From CBDCFV01 sp965261795 (GTDB taxonomy: Bacteria > Chloroflexota > Dehalococcoidia > Lucifugimonadales > UBA3495), in the NCBI GenBank assembly GCA_965261795.1, contig OZ253476.1, positions 248,001 to 312,000 on the forward strand: a stretch of DNA of 64,000 nt. The letters run 5' to 3'. This document shows, one piece after another, positions 44,964-53,729 of the stretch. The number at the start of each line of letters is the position of its first letter. The first letter of the stretch is position 1. The position numbers and the translations under genes were made by a program. The notes beneath the pieces were generated by a model. The model had not been told where the DNA came from. It was given only the letters and a program-made list of their open reading frames with translations, and did no database searches.

Positions 44964-46127
44964 CTACCTGTGTCCCGTCACCGTTAACGTGTAGCTGTCC
45001 AAGGTCCTGCGGTACGTCGTTGCGGCAATCGTATACGTCCCCGGCAGCAACGACCTCACGATACGGGAGTTGTATCCCGATCCGCCGTCATCGTCCCTCT
45101 CAAGATATGCGATCCCTGACGGGATCGCTCCCCAGGATTAGATACATGTAGGTGTCCGACGCCGAGGTCAGGTTGATCGTGACTGTCCGGGCTTCCGTTC
45201 CCGTCACGGTGAAGTTGTAATAGTCAACGTAGTTGTTGGGACCTACGGCTGGAAGGGCAGTCGGATGCCGTCCACTCACCATTCCTCGAAGATGTTATGG
45301 TCACGGTTTCGCACGTGGAAACCCCATCCCGGATATGGAACCGGTAATCACCTGATTCCGCAACGGTTCCGTGAGTGGTCACCACCACCGTATAGGCCCC
45401 GGCGCTCAAACTTCGCTCAATCCGGGAATTGTTGGTGGTAGAACTCCGGTCATCATTTTCCTCCAAGAGCGTCCCGGTGACGACGTGTGTCTCAAGCAGA
45501 TACAGGTGGGTGTCGATGAATTCGTCGGCATAGGTCAGGTCTATACGGACGTTCCGGGTGCTCGGAATGATGAAATTGTAGTAATCGGCGTGATTGCCGT
45601 TCGCTTGGTTGGAGGCGCAGTCCGTGCCCAGCAACGCGCCGGTGATGTCCACGGGGTAGCTCAACCCGGTGGCCCTGCAAGTACGGGACTTGATGTTCTC
45701 GTAATGCCGTACCCGCTTGGTGGCGTTGGTGCGCACAGGTTGGGCCGCGCCGTCAATCCAGACGTATTGGGTACGCCTCGGGAACACCTCTATCAAGGCG
45801 TCATTTTCCTCGTCCCAAGAGGTGGTGCGGCATACTCGCACGAAGACCGGCGTGCTCTTCCATACCGAGTCCACGACTCCCACGGGATAAATGCCCGGGT
45901 CCACATGGAGAACCTTCCAGGCTGGTGCTGTATATCCCAGTGCCGGGCAGGCCGAATCGGTTTCCGCCAGCGCAGCGACAAGCGAGTAGTACACCTTGAT
46001 GGCCAGATTCCCGTCGTTCTTCACGGAACCAGCTATATTCCACTCGTTGACATCCTGCGAGAGCGGAGGGCCTTTCCGGTATTGCAGGTGCGCCCGCACC
46101 ACTTCGAGTTCAACGAGCCTGTCCATG

Positions 46128-46213
46128 GCGATGCCACTGAGATTCTGCAGGGAAAAGGGTCTGCCGTCCGGCGATGCCACTGAGATTCTGCGGGGGAAAG
46201 GGTCTGCCGTCCA
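46128..46213. repeat. 43-bp tandem duplication inside dead gene
   Basis: GCGATGCCACTGAGATTCTG starts at 46128 and again at 46171, with the rest of the 43-base units almost identical. 43 is not a multiple of three; removing one copy joins LSLDGRPFPPQNLSGIA to MDRLVELEVVRAHL in one frame. Confidence 0.85.
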
Positions 46214-46549
46214 AGGAGAGATAATGGACCGGAAGGCAACGCCCGGTCAGAGGGCCGCAGTCCACGGTGGCAGTGGTCGAAGGATACTGAATAAACGCTG
46301 GAGACGACGCCACGCTGGCTTTTTCAACATCGGTGAGTTCGTCATCGTAATTGGCCGCCCGAATAGCGAGGTAGTATGTGTTCGCCGCAACCCAACAAGC
46401 AACCCAAGCTTCCGCCTCAACCCTGCTGTCCAGCGAGTGCCGCAGTGAACAAACATCGCGGTTGTCGGTCTGGAACTGCCAGTCCCGCCGTCCAGCACGG
46501 GCAGAGTCCTCCACATCATGTCATGCCGGAGGCATCCCCACTTAAACAC

Positions 46550-46746
46550 CTGACAGGGGTATGTATTTCATTTGGGACTTTACGCAGTTGAACGTGAGAC
46601 CGCATAGTAGGGTAGGCTTGCTCAAATACAAAACCGCTCCCAAATGCTCACTATCGGGCCCATTCCGTCATTCCGGCGTAGGCCGGAATCCAGGGGCGGT
46701 GGGGCCGGTTCGTAGCTATAATCTCAATTTTACATACCCCTATCAG
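46550..46746. mobile_element. MITE-like element, copy 1 (197 bp)
   Basis: It begins CTGACAGGGGTATGTA and ends TACATACCCCTATCAG, 16-bp terminal inverted repeats with one mismatch. It is flanked by the 11-bp direct repeats CACTTAAACAC (46539-46549) and CACTTGAACAC (46747-46757), one mismatch. The interior has a single hairpin unit ATTCCGGCGTAGGCCGGAAT. It has no gene. It interrupts the phospholipase-like gene between DPVFK and WGCLRHD. Apart from the hairpin array it is nearly identical to copy 2 at 59109-59664. Confidence 0.88.
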
Positions 46747-47074
46747 CACTTGAACACGGGGTCGTAGAACTGCATTGGTTGGTACCAAGGAGCTGAACAC
46801 TCATCTTGGCTCCAATCCACCCAGTTGTAGGTCACGCTCTGCCTCAAGGAGTCGTATTGCTCTTCTCACGCTCCCACCTGCATCAAGCGTATGTCATTCA
46901 GGCCGGCCAGCCGGGCGGTGAACACCGTGTCAGACACCAACGGAGGGGTGGTTCAGGCGCCTCCCGCACCCGAGTCCGCTTTCACGTCCGGGACCGTGAG
47001 AAACGCGAGAGCCAATATGACAAGAAGGCACGCTGTCAGTGCTAATCGGAACATCTTCTGGACTCCTGCTTGGT

Positions 47075-48139
47075 TTATCTTTTGAAGTGGTGGAGAATGA
47101 GCGGGTCTACTTCACCGGTCAGGAAATTTGGTATCCCCGGCTTTTCCAGGATTTCCAGCATTCCCTCCCTGATCAGGTCGGTCGCCAGAGCAGATTCCTC
47201 TTTATCAAGACGCCTGAGTTCCGTAGCCCAAGCAACCTTCTGGGCATCGTACAGCCCCACCTGCTTGGCGCAGTCATGGGTGGGTTCGCGCAGCTCACTC
47301 TTAAAGTCCTTCTCTTCGGGCGACAGATCATCTTTCTGCGCCTTGCTATCTTGCGGCGATTCAAAGGTCTGCCAACCAAGCAGAAGGCTACGGTTCACCT
47401 TCTCGAAGCCCTTGTTTTCGAGGCAAGCAACCATTTCATCCATCGCCTTGGAGACTCCAAGGGACCGGTCGCCGACAATGCGCACCTTGGCGGTTGCCTC
47501 CCATAAGCTGGACAGAACCCTCTCCCAGTCACGGAAGGAGCTATCAATGCACTCTGCCCGTTCGGACATGGCCATGCACCGGCTTAATCCGTAGCGCAAG
47601 TAGTAGACGCGGTACTCTTGAGCTATATTGTCTCCGCACTGCCGGCGTTCAGCGTCGGTCTCCTTCTGTTCGCAGGCGCTGATCACGGCTTCACTGAACT
47701 GCTCGATGCACCATTCGGAATAGACTACATGGGAGGGATACCCGTAGAATCTCATGTCCTTGCAACCAGCCAGTCCAATTGGATGTTCAGGGACCGGGGT
47801 CGCGGCCGGGCGGCGCGCACGAGGAACGGGCGTCTTCACGGGTATCTTGGTGGGGAGCACGATGGGAGGCTTGGTGGGGAACGGGGTGGGTGTTACTGTG
47901 GGTTTGGGCGCGGGTTCTTCGGTGGGTTTGGGCGGGGGGTCCGGGGCCTCCGCCGTGGGGTTTTCCTGCTGCGCCTGTGTCACTAGCTCTACGGCTGGGC
48001 TGGTCTCTCCAGTGTCCGGGACTGCGGCGGGTCCGCAGGCTATCAGGGCCAGGACCAAGAGACCTATCAGGGTTGCGAGAATTCTGCGCTTCGTTATTCC
48101 ATCCTCTCTTGATAACGAGTCCGTTGGGCAACGGCACAT
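47075..48139 (-). CDS. Putative lipoprotein, Cys-rich C-terminal domain
   Basis: The 354-residue protein has a hydrophobic signal ending LALIACG, a long Pro/Thr/Lys-rich linker (about 60-110), and a C-terminal domain with many Cys (CKDMRFYG, EWCIEQ, CEQKETD, CGDN, CMAMSERAECID) likely to form disulfides outside the cell. I do not recognise the family. The ATG at 48139 gives about 15 residues before the charged signal start; an ATA nearer the signal would fit better. The dead phospholipase-like gene follows 20 bases later, so both were probably one operon. Confidence 0.7.
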   Translation of the reverse strand: MCRCPTDSLSREDGITKRRILATLIGLLVLALIACGPAAVPDTGETSPAVELVTQAQQENPTAEAPDPPPKPTEEPAPKPTVTPTPFPTKPPIVLPTKIPVKTPVPRARRPAATPVPEHPIGLAGCKDMRFYGYPSHVVYSEWCIEQFSEAVISACEQKETDAERRQCGDNIAQEYRVYYLRYGLSRCMAMSERAECIDSSFRDWERVLSSLWEATAKVRIVGDRSLGVSKAMDEMVACLENKGFEKVNRSLLLGWQTFESPQDSKAQKDDLSPEEKDFKSELREPTHDCAKQVGLYDAQKVAWATELRRLDKEESALATDLIREGMLEILEKPGIPNFLTGEVDPLILHHFKR

Positions 48140-48146
48140 AAACTAG

Positions 48147-49161
48147 TGGACAGGACGGGCCGTGTCAACGGTATTCTCAACACGCGTAGGGCCTTTGCAA
48201 GGTCACGTTCCTTATACCCCATACCCCGCGCGTATGGATTCCCGCTTTCTCGAGAATCACGGATGGCCATGTGAGAGCCACCTATGAGGCATGAAAATGG
48301 CTATTTTCATGGCAATGAAAAGCCCCCGCCACTGACATATCTTCGTTGACACACTGGACTGCCCCCCGGTAGCCTGTAAAAACAAGGAAGCGGACACGGA
48401 CTGCGCAGCCTTGTCCGCCCAACCCCAAACCATCCAGGGAAGGAAGTAACTAAACTATACATCGCCGCCACTGCCGGGAGAGAGACCCGGCCCCCGCTCC
48501 CAGGCCGGGAAAGGGGTCGAAGGCGATGGACGGAAAACCCCGGTGAGGGTATACAAACAAAAGGCATAAGAGCAACGAGTGGAAACGGAATCGCTTGGCA
48601 GGTCTTCCAAGCCTGCTTGCAGCGGAGTGGCGCGGAAATCGCCGCCTATGCCCGGAGTGCCGGACTTGACTCCGGCGGCGTCCCGGACAAAGACCATCGC
48701 GTAAAGGCTGTTACGCTCAAGCAGCGGCCTTCCGGTTCTCGCGTAACCGTAAGTCCACTGCCGTTTTTACCAGTCCGCCTGCCTTCGGGCAGGCGAAGAT
48801 TTCTCTGTCGAGAAATTATTTCCTTGCATCATCGCGCCTCCGAGACCGTCGGGGGCAAACTTCCCGGCGCCCGCAGGGGGACCGGCGGAGGACCGCTATG
48901 CCGTCGGCGTCGATGTCGGCAGCGTCGACCGGTCCCAGGGCTTTCAAAACCAGCGCGGGCCAATCACCGACGAAGGCGAGGATGCAAGATGAGGAGCCCT
49001 TCAGGTCATCCAAGTGGTCGTGACCTCGGCGTTTTCCACCCGTTGCTCATCGCCAACCCCTCCCCGGAACCCTCGGCATAGAAACCGGAAAGCCCATCGT
49101 GAGGATTCCCGGAGCGGCTTTACCCCAGCGCGAAGATCGCTACGCACCGAAGCCTCCGGCG
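48147..49161. other. 1-kb stretch with no confident gene, structured
   Basis: No gene is supported. There are strong inverted repeats: CATGAAAAT/ATTTTCATG at 48290-48311, a GCGGACA/TGTCCGC pair around 48383-48411, a GCCGGG/CCCGGC pair near 48475, and an 8-bp stem with TTCG loop at 48776-48795. An antisense frame at 48307-48567 and a plus frame ending at 49081 have low-complexity, arginine-rich content and no motifs. It could be a structured RNA or a decayed gene. No family is recognised. Confidence 0.4.
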
Positions 49162-50154
49162 TTACCCCGCCAGACTTGGGAGTATGGTGTTGCGGAAGGC
49201 TTCGACTTCCCGGCGGGGCATGTCGTAACCTCCTTCCACGGTGTGGGACGGGAAGATAAATACGTGCTCCAAGCCGGACTCCTCCTCCGCCCTTTGGAGC
49301 CTTTGCAGGCACTCCTCCGGGGAGCCGAACAGTCCGAAAGCGTCGCATATCCTGCCCGCCAACTCATCGGAAATCTCGTCTGGACGGTGGTCTTCCGGCA
49401 GGTCTATGCCGGCCTCCCGAAGCCAGTGCAGGTTCGCCGCGCTTGGATAGTTGAGAAAGGGCAAGTCAGGCCGCAGCCATTGCTGGGGCCAACTGCGTCC
49501 ATCACGGCCCGGTTGGTCCAACCCCATGGGTGTGATGAAGGTCGTACGGAAATTGTCCAGGTCACGACCCCCGCGGGCGGCGCCAACCGCAAGCCGTTGG
49601 CGGGCCGCCGCAATTGCCTTGGCGTCCAAGCCAACCAGCAGCATCGCCCCGTCAGCAACCTCCCCAGCCAACTCCACCATCCGGGGGCCCGCCGCGGTAA
49701 CGTACACCGGAGGCGTCTTGGGAGTGGCGTGCCTCATGTAAGTCTCCCTGCCATTGAACGTAACTGTATCCCCGTTAAGCAGGCTCTTGATGGTCTTTAC
49801 GGTGCGCCGCATAACGTCTACCGTGGCTCTTGGGCGACCAATGTTGCCAACAGATAGGAACCCCGGCCCGATGGTCAATCGGACCCGGCCGGGAGCAATC
49901 TCCGACAGGGAGTTGGTGAGAGACGCCAGGACCGAGGGGTGGCGCGTCACCGGGTTGGACGTGGCAGGGTACAATGCCAACGATGAGGTGCGCTCCGCCG
50001 CCAGCGCCAGCGTCAGGAACACGTCACGCCCGCTGTGCTGGTGGTCGTGTATGCCCACTCCGGAAAATCCTGCCGCCTCGCATTCCGCGATGAAGTCCGC
50101 TGTCTCGTTAACCGGAAGGCCAACCGGTACGCGAATATCCACCTTGATGCCCAT
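49162..50154 (-). CDS. LLM-class flavin-dependent oxidoreductase
   Basis: The 330-residue protein has the luciferase-like barrel: an N-terminal IRVPVGLPVNETADFIAECE, GIHDHQHSGRD, and the IGPGFLSVGNIGRP-type nucleotide-binding strand, with SPEECLQRLQR near the end. It resembles the F420-dependent group but could use FMN. The oxidised substrate is unknown. GGTGA precedes the ATG. It is divergent from the mycothiol-isomerase-like gene. Confidence 0.85.
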   Translation of the reverse strand: MGIKVDIRVPVGLPVNETADFIAECEAAGFSGVGIHDHQHSGRDVFLTLALAAERTSSLALYPATSNPVTRHPSVLASLTNSLSEIAPGRVRLTIGPGFLSVGNIGRPRATVDVMRRTVKTIKSLLNGDTVTFNGRETYMRHATPKTPPVYVTAAGPRMVELAGEVADGAMLLVGLDAKAIAAARQRLAVGAARGGRDLDNFRTTFITPMGLDQPGRDGRSWPQQWLRPDLPFLNYPSAANLHWLREAGIDLPEDHRPDEISDELAGRICDAFGLFGSPEECLQRLQRAEEESGLEHVFIFPSHTVEGGYDMPRREVEAFRNTILPSLAG

Positions 50155-50332
50155 AAATTAGTCACCTTTCGCTCATTTGTCCCGACCCAATGCTAGCACG
50201 GATTTCGAAGCCTGTTGACTCAGATACTCCCACGGCATTTAATAGCTTGGGCAGAAACAACCAACGTCTAATATCATGGACCGTGCAAGGCATCAGCCTG
50301 AGGTCCGCAAAACCGTCAGAGGAGGAGAGACC

Positions 50333-51172
50333 GTGGCGACCAACTCAACCAGCGACATGGCGCAAGTGGTAACCAGCGAGGCGGTCCGGTTGAAGGACTT
50401 CCTGAACAATATGGCCCCGGAGGCTTGGGACGCCGACAGCGCGTGCCAAGGGTGGATAATCGAGGACGTAATGGCCCACTTGGCCGGAAGCGGCGGCAAT
50501 TGGGCCGCCACAGTCGAAAGGGCATTGAATGGGGACGCCGGGCCGCCCTCCGGGGGATCGTTCCTGCCGGCGGGCGCTCGGGCTTCCCATCCTTATGGCC
50601 CTGAAATAAGGGCCTCCAGGGAACAGTCCCGAGATCAGCTTCTGGAAATGTTCGCCGCGGGGCACGACCACCTGCGCCAGGTCCTATCGGGAGTACAGGA
50701 CGAGGACTGGGAAAAGCCCTGTTTCCACCGGCGCGGGCCCTTGCCGCTTTGGCAATACGTTGGCGTTCAGCTTCAGGAGCTGACCCTTCACGGCTGGGAC
50801 ATACGCTCCGGCTTGGACAGTGCGGCCGAGTTGTGGGACGAGCCGTTGCCCTTGATGGTGAGCATGGTGCCCCGGTGGCTGCGCACCGCGTTTATTCCCA
50901 ATCAGGACATGCCGACGCCGGTGCGGTACCGGTTTAACATATCCAGCCCCGTGGAGGTGCGCGAGGACTTGCTGGTGACCGGCCGGGAGTACCAAGCTGG
51001 CCCTTCCGGCGACGAGCCCGCCGACGTGGTGTTCCGTTGCAACACTGGTGACTACATCCTCCTGATGTTCGGACGTATGCAAGTGGAGCAGGCCCTCGCA
51101 TCCGGGCGACTGACCGCCGAAGGGTCCCTCGACCAAGCAAAGAACTTCAACGCTTGGTTCCCCGGATTCTAA
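50333..51172 (+). CDS. Maleylpyruvate isomerase-like, DinB-fold protein
   Basis: The 279-residue protein has the DinB/MDMPI N-terminal four-helix bundle (about 15-200, with WIIEDVMAHLAGS carrying the first metal His and LTLHGWDIR carrying another) and a C-terminal SCP2-like domain ending VEQALASGRLTAEG. Family members are metal-dependent, thiol-dependent isomerases or transferases. The start is GTG at 50333, seven bases after AGGAGG, preferred over the frame start at 50276. Confidence 0.8.
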   Translation: MATNSTSDMAQVVTSEAVRLKDFLNNMAPEAWDADSACQGWIIEDVMAHLAGSGGNWAATVERALNGDAGPPSGGSFLPAGARASHPYGPEIRASREQSRDQLLEMFAAGHDHLRQVLSGVQDEDWEKPCFHRRGPLPLWQYVGVQLQELTLHGWDIRSGLDSAAELWDEPLPLMVSMVPRWLRTAFIPNQDMPTPVRYRFNISSPVEVREDLLVTGREYQAGPSGDEPADVVFRCNTGDYILLMFGRMQVEQALASGRLTAEGSLDQAKNFNAWFPGF

Positions 51173-51208
51173 CCCCGAGTCAAAAGATCCCCTTTTGAAG
51201 CCGCCGCT

Positions 51209-52552
51209 TCACTCCCTCGATGCCAAGGCGTCCATAATGGGCGCCTCCGGCAGGGACGCCGGTGGTTGTTGCCTTATGCTCGACAGCAGGCTTTCCGGCC
51301 CCCGGTCCACCCTCTGGCCCGCCAGGAACACGTCCGCAACCTTCCAGAGAGCCGTGATGTCTTCAACCGGGTTGCCGTCGATGACTATCACGTCGGCTTC
51401 CTTGCCCGGCTCCAGCGACCCCGTCAAGTCATCTATGTCCAACGACTTGGCGGCGTCGCTGGTCAAGGAAACTATCCCCCTCATCGGTGACATTCCGGCG
51501 TGCACCAGACATTCGGTCTCGTAGACGGTGTTGCCCAACTTGTAGTTGCCCCACGAAGAGTCCGACCCGGTGATGATATTCAACCCCATGTCTATAAGCC
51601 GGGCGAGGTGAGTCCAGCGCACCTCCAGTTCCCACAAAGCTTCGTCCAACTCAGCATCTTCCTGAGGAGTCAAGCATAGGGATTCCTTCTTGTTTTGCAG
51701 CGCCCAGACGCGGGACCTTGCCACGTGCACCGTGGGATTGACGTAGGCGCCCTGGGCCCCTATTCGCTCCGCCACATCCTCGCGGAAGTCCGCCGTTCCG
51801 TTGCTGTTCTTGAACACACAGTGAATCAGCATGTCCACGCCGGCGTCGAGGGAGTTGATGGTCCCTTGAGTGGAACTGCAATGGGTGGCGGTGAGCTTGC
51901 CGAACTTGTGGGCCTCGGCGGTCATAGCCCTTAACTCGTCTACGTTAAAAGACGGCAGCAGGGGGAAGGATGTGCGGGTGGTCCCGCCGGTGGCGCAAAT
52001 CTTGATGTAGTCCGCGCCTTCTTTTACCAACTGCCGGACCTCGCCCGCTGCTTCCACGGCCCCGGTAACTTCCGAGCCGAAGTAGCCCATGTGCCCTCCT
52101 ACGATGGCGATGGGCCTGCCGCACAGCACCATCCGCGGGGCTTGGATAATGCCCATACGCGTTGCGTCCCGCAACCGGAACATGGTCTGGTTCTTGGCCC
52201 CGTTGTCCCTGATTGATGTCACGCCTGAGAACAAACTGTCCTTGGCGTTGCGGGCGGCTTGCAGCGTCAGCACCTCGTCGGGCAGCGCCGCCACGTCTTC
52301 GCCCGGACGACCGTCCCCAAACCCGTTGTGGTGGGTATGGCAGTCGATCATACCTGGCATCACCGTCTTGCCCGGGTAGTCGAAAGTTTCAACTACGGCG
52401 CCTTCAGGCGGCAGGACCTGGTTGGCGGGGCCGACGGACATAATGCGGGAGCCTTGCACCAGGACCGCTCCCGACTCGATGGGAGGTCCGCCTTTCCCGT
52501 CTATCAAGCGGCCGGCCCTGATTAGTTTAAAACCCTGCGTATTGTCCTGCAT
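51209..52552 (-). CDS. Amidohydrolase family protein, imidazolonepropionase-like
   Basis: The 447-residue protein has the metal motif DCHTHHNGFG, a Lys in DYIKICATGG that could be carboxylated, later THCSSTQG, and a C-terminal PGKEADVIVIDGNP. This is the plan of the amidohydrolase superfamily group of organophosphate acid anhydrolase/prolidase and imidazolonepropionase-like enzymes. It hydrolyses an amide or lactam bond. AAGGAG precedes the ATG at 52552. Confidence 0.88.
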   Translation of the reverse strand: MQDNTQGFKLIRAGRLIDGKGGPPIESGAVLVQGSRIMSVGPANQVLPPEGAVVETFDYPGKTVMPGMIDCHTHHNGFGDGRPGEDVAALPDEVLTLQAARNAKDSLFSGVTSIRDNGAKNQTMFRLRDATRMGIIQAPRMVLCGRPIAIVGGHMGYFGSEVTGAVEAAGEVRQLVKEGADYIKICATGGTTRTSFPLLPSFNVDELRAMTAEAHKFGKLTATHCSSTQGTINSLDAGVDMLIHCVFKNSNGTADFREDVAERIGAQGAYVNPTVHVARSRVWALQNKKESLCLTPQEDAELDEALWELEVRWTHLARLIDMGLNIITGSDSSWGNYKLGNTVYETECLVHAGMSPMRGIVSLTSDAAKSLDIDDLTGSLEPGKEADVIVIDGNPVEDITALWKVADVFLAGQRVDRGPESLLSSIRQQPPASLPEAPIMDALASRE

Positions 52553-52678
52553 TCTCAACTCCTTGCGCCAATGACGGCGGCCAGCTCTACCACCTTACCG
52601 CAGAGCACGCCGAGATCGCAGAATCATCATTTGCCGCTGAATATCAAAAAACTCTGCGGTGAAAAACCGGGCCTGATT

Positions 52679-53071
52679 TTAGCCAAGGACCGCGATAGCC
52701 TCCACCTCAACCACCAAGCCGGGATCCGCCAGACCGGCAACTACTACGGTGGTGCTGGTGGGGCGGCCCTCCGGGGGCAAAATGTTTAGGCGGGCGGCGC
52801 GGACTTTTGCCAGGTTCTCGGTCCCGACCACATAGGTATTGGTCTTTACGATATCTGCCAGGGTGCCCCCGGCAGCCTCCACCGCCGTCTTCAAATTCGC
52901 CCAAGCCTGCACCGTTTGGGCTTCTGCGTCACCTATATGAATCGCGTTGCCGTTTTCGTCCCGTGACAATTGCCCGGCAATGTACACCGTGTTTCCCACC
53001 TTGACCACATGGTTGTAAAGGTTGGATGGCGGCGTTGCCATACCTTCCGGGTTCATAAACTCCCGTTCCAT
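52679..53071 (-). CDS. RidA/YjgF-family protein
   Basis: The 130-residue protein has the RidA plan VGNTVYIAGQLSRDENG, ANLKTAVEAAGG and a C-terminal GLADPGLVVEVEAIAVL. The Arg of the enamine/imine deaminase motif (R-x-R-S) is not in that form, so it may belong to an Rid subgroup other than RidA proper. It forms a trimer and removes reactive enamines. AGGAGG lies seven bases before the ATG. It may serve the adjacent amidohydrolase pathway. Confidence 0.85.
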   Translation of the reverse strand: MEREFMNPEGMATPPSNLYNHVVKVGNTVYIAGQLSRDENGNAIHIGDAEAQTVQAWANLKTAVEAAGGTLADIVKTNTYVVGTENLAKVRAARLNILPPEGRPTSTTVVVAGLADPGLVVEVEAIAVLG

Positions 53072-53259
53072 GGCGTTTCCTCCTGAAGCTTTATTCAATA
53101 ATGCGTATTACTATCAGGGCAATCGAGGTAGCTTGGTAGTGGCTGAAACTAAAACTTGCAGTAATATCGGCTTCCGCTTGTTCGCTTGACACCGATATGA
53201 AACGACTGTTGTACTGGACATCTACTACTCTCATCCGGCAGGTCTGTCAAGGAGCAACT

Positions 53260-53619
53260 ATGGGAACGTTTTACATGACCATTCTGGTAGGAAATCCGGA
53301 TGGTGGCGACCTCACTCCAGTAAATGCTTTGGTAGACACAGGAGCGAGTGATTCAATGTTCCCATGCTCTCTCTTAGAGCGGTTGCAGATAGAACCTTTT
53401 CAAAGACGTATTTGCAAGATGGCCGATGGCCGCGAAGAGGAATATGGTCGTGCTATTGTAAGCATAGGTATTGGAGACCTGCGGTTACCCTGTCCCGCTT
53501 TGATGGGACCGGATGATACTTATCTGCTTGGAGCAACCACCCTCGAGATCTTCGATCTCTCGGTTGATCCTCTGGAACAAGGGCTAATCGAGCGTGTACG
53601 GATAGCCAGGCCGTTCTGA
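53260..53619 (+). CDS. Retropepsin-like aspartic protease, single domain
   Basis: The 119-residue protein carries DTGAS (26-30) in the retroviral-protease-like position, preceded by VNALV, and a second half with LLGATTLEIF, like the bacterial DUF1758/retropepsin group. It would act as a homodimer; the role is unknown. AAGGAG lies five bases before the ATG at 53260; a longer frame to 53197 is less likely. Confidence 0.7.
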   Translation: MGTFYMTILVGNPDGGDLTPVNALVDTGASDSMFPCSLLERLQIEPFQRRICKMADGREEEYGRAIVSIGIGDLRLPCPALMGPDDTYLLGATTLEIFDLSVDPLEQGLIERVRIARPF

Positions 53620-53729
53620 CGGTTTCCATAATCCGGACGGTCCACAATAATTGGCAAGGCTGCCCGATATCAAACAAGCTCACTACCTTAATTAGCAACC
53701 GGTATATGGGCCATCGCCAATAACGCCTT

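Larger units (their letters stand above)
44964..47054 (-). pseudogene. Secreted phospholipase A2-like gene with PPC-type repeats, dead
   Basis: From ATG at 47054 (AGGAG eight bases upstream) the frame gives a signal peptide MFRLALTACLLVILALAFL, a TGA, more sequence, a second TGA, and WVDWSQDECSAPWYQ up to DPVFK. After the inserted element at 46550-46746 the protein goes on as WGCLRHDMMWRTLPVLDGG, matching the C-x-x-H-D of prokaryotic phospholipase A2. Then come a frameshift near 46480, a 43-bp duplication that shifts the frame near 46170, PPC-like beta repeats (YYNFIIPSTRNVRIDL and RSLSAGAYTVVVTT), and two more frameshifts near 45250 and 45110. The last frame ends at 44964. It lies 20 bases after a lipoprotein gene. 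Confidence 0.72.

Noticed and set aside
45371..46183. Plus-strand frame opposite the dead phospholipase-like gene
   Set aside because: Shadow of the minus-strand PPC-like repeats, no family match.
48307..48567. Antisense frame in the 1-kb gap
   Set aside because: No motifs, proline/serine/arginine bias typical of noncoding GC-rich DNA.
49001..49348. Minus-strand frame after the LLM gene
   Set aside because: Overlaps the end of the LLM gene in another frame and lacks protein-like content.
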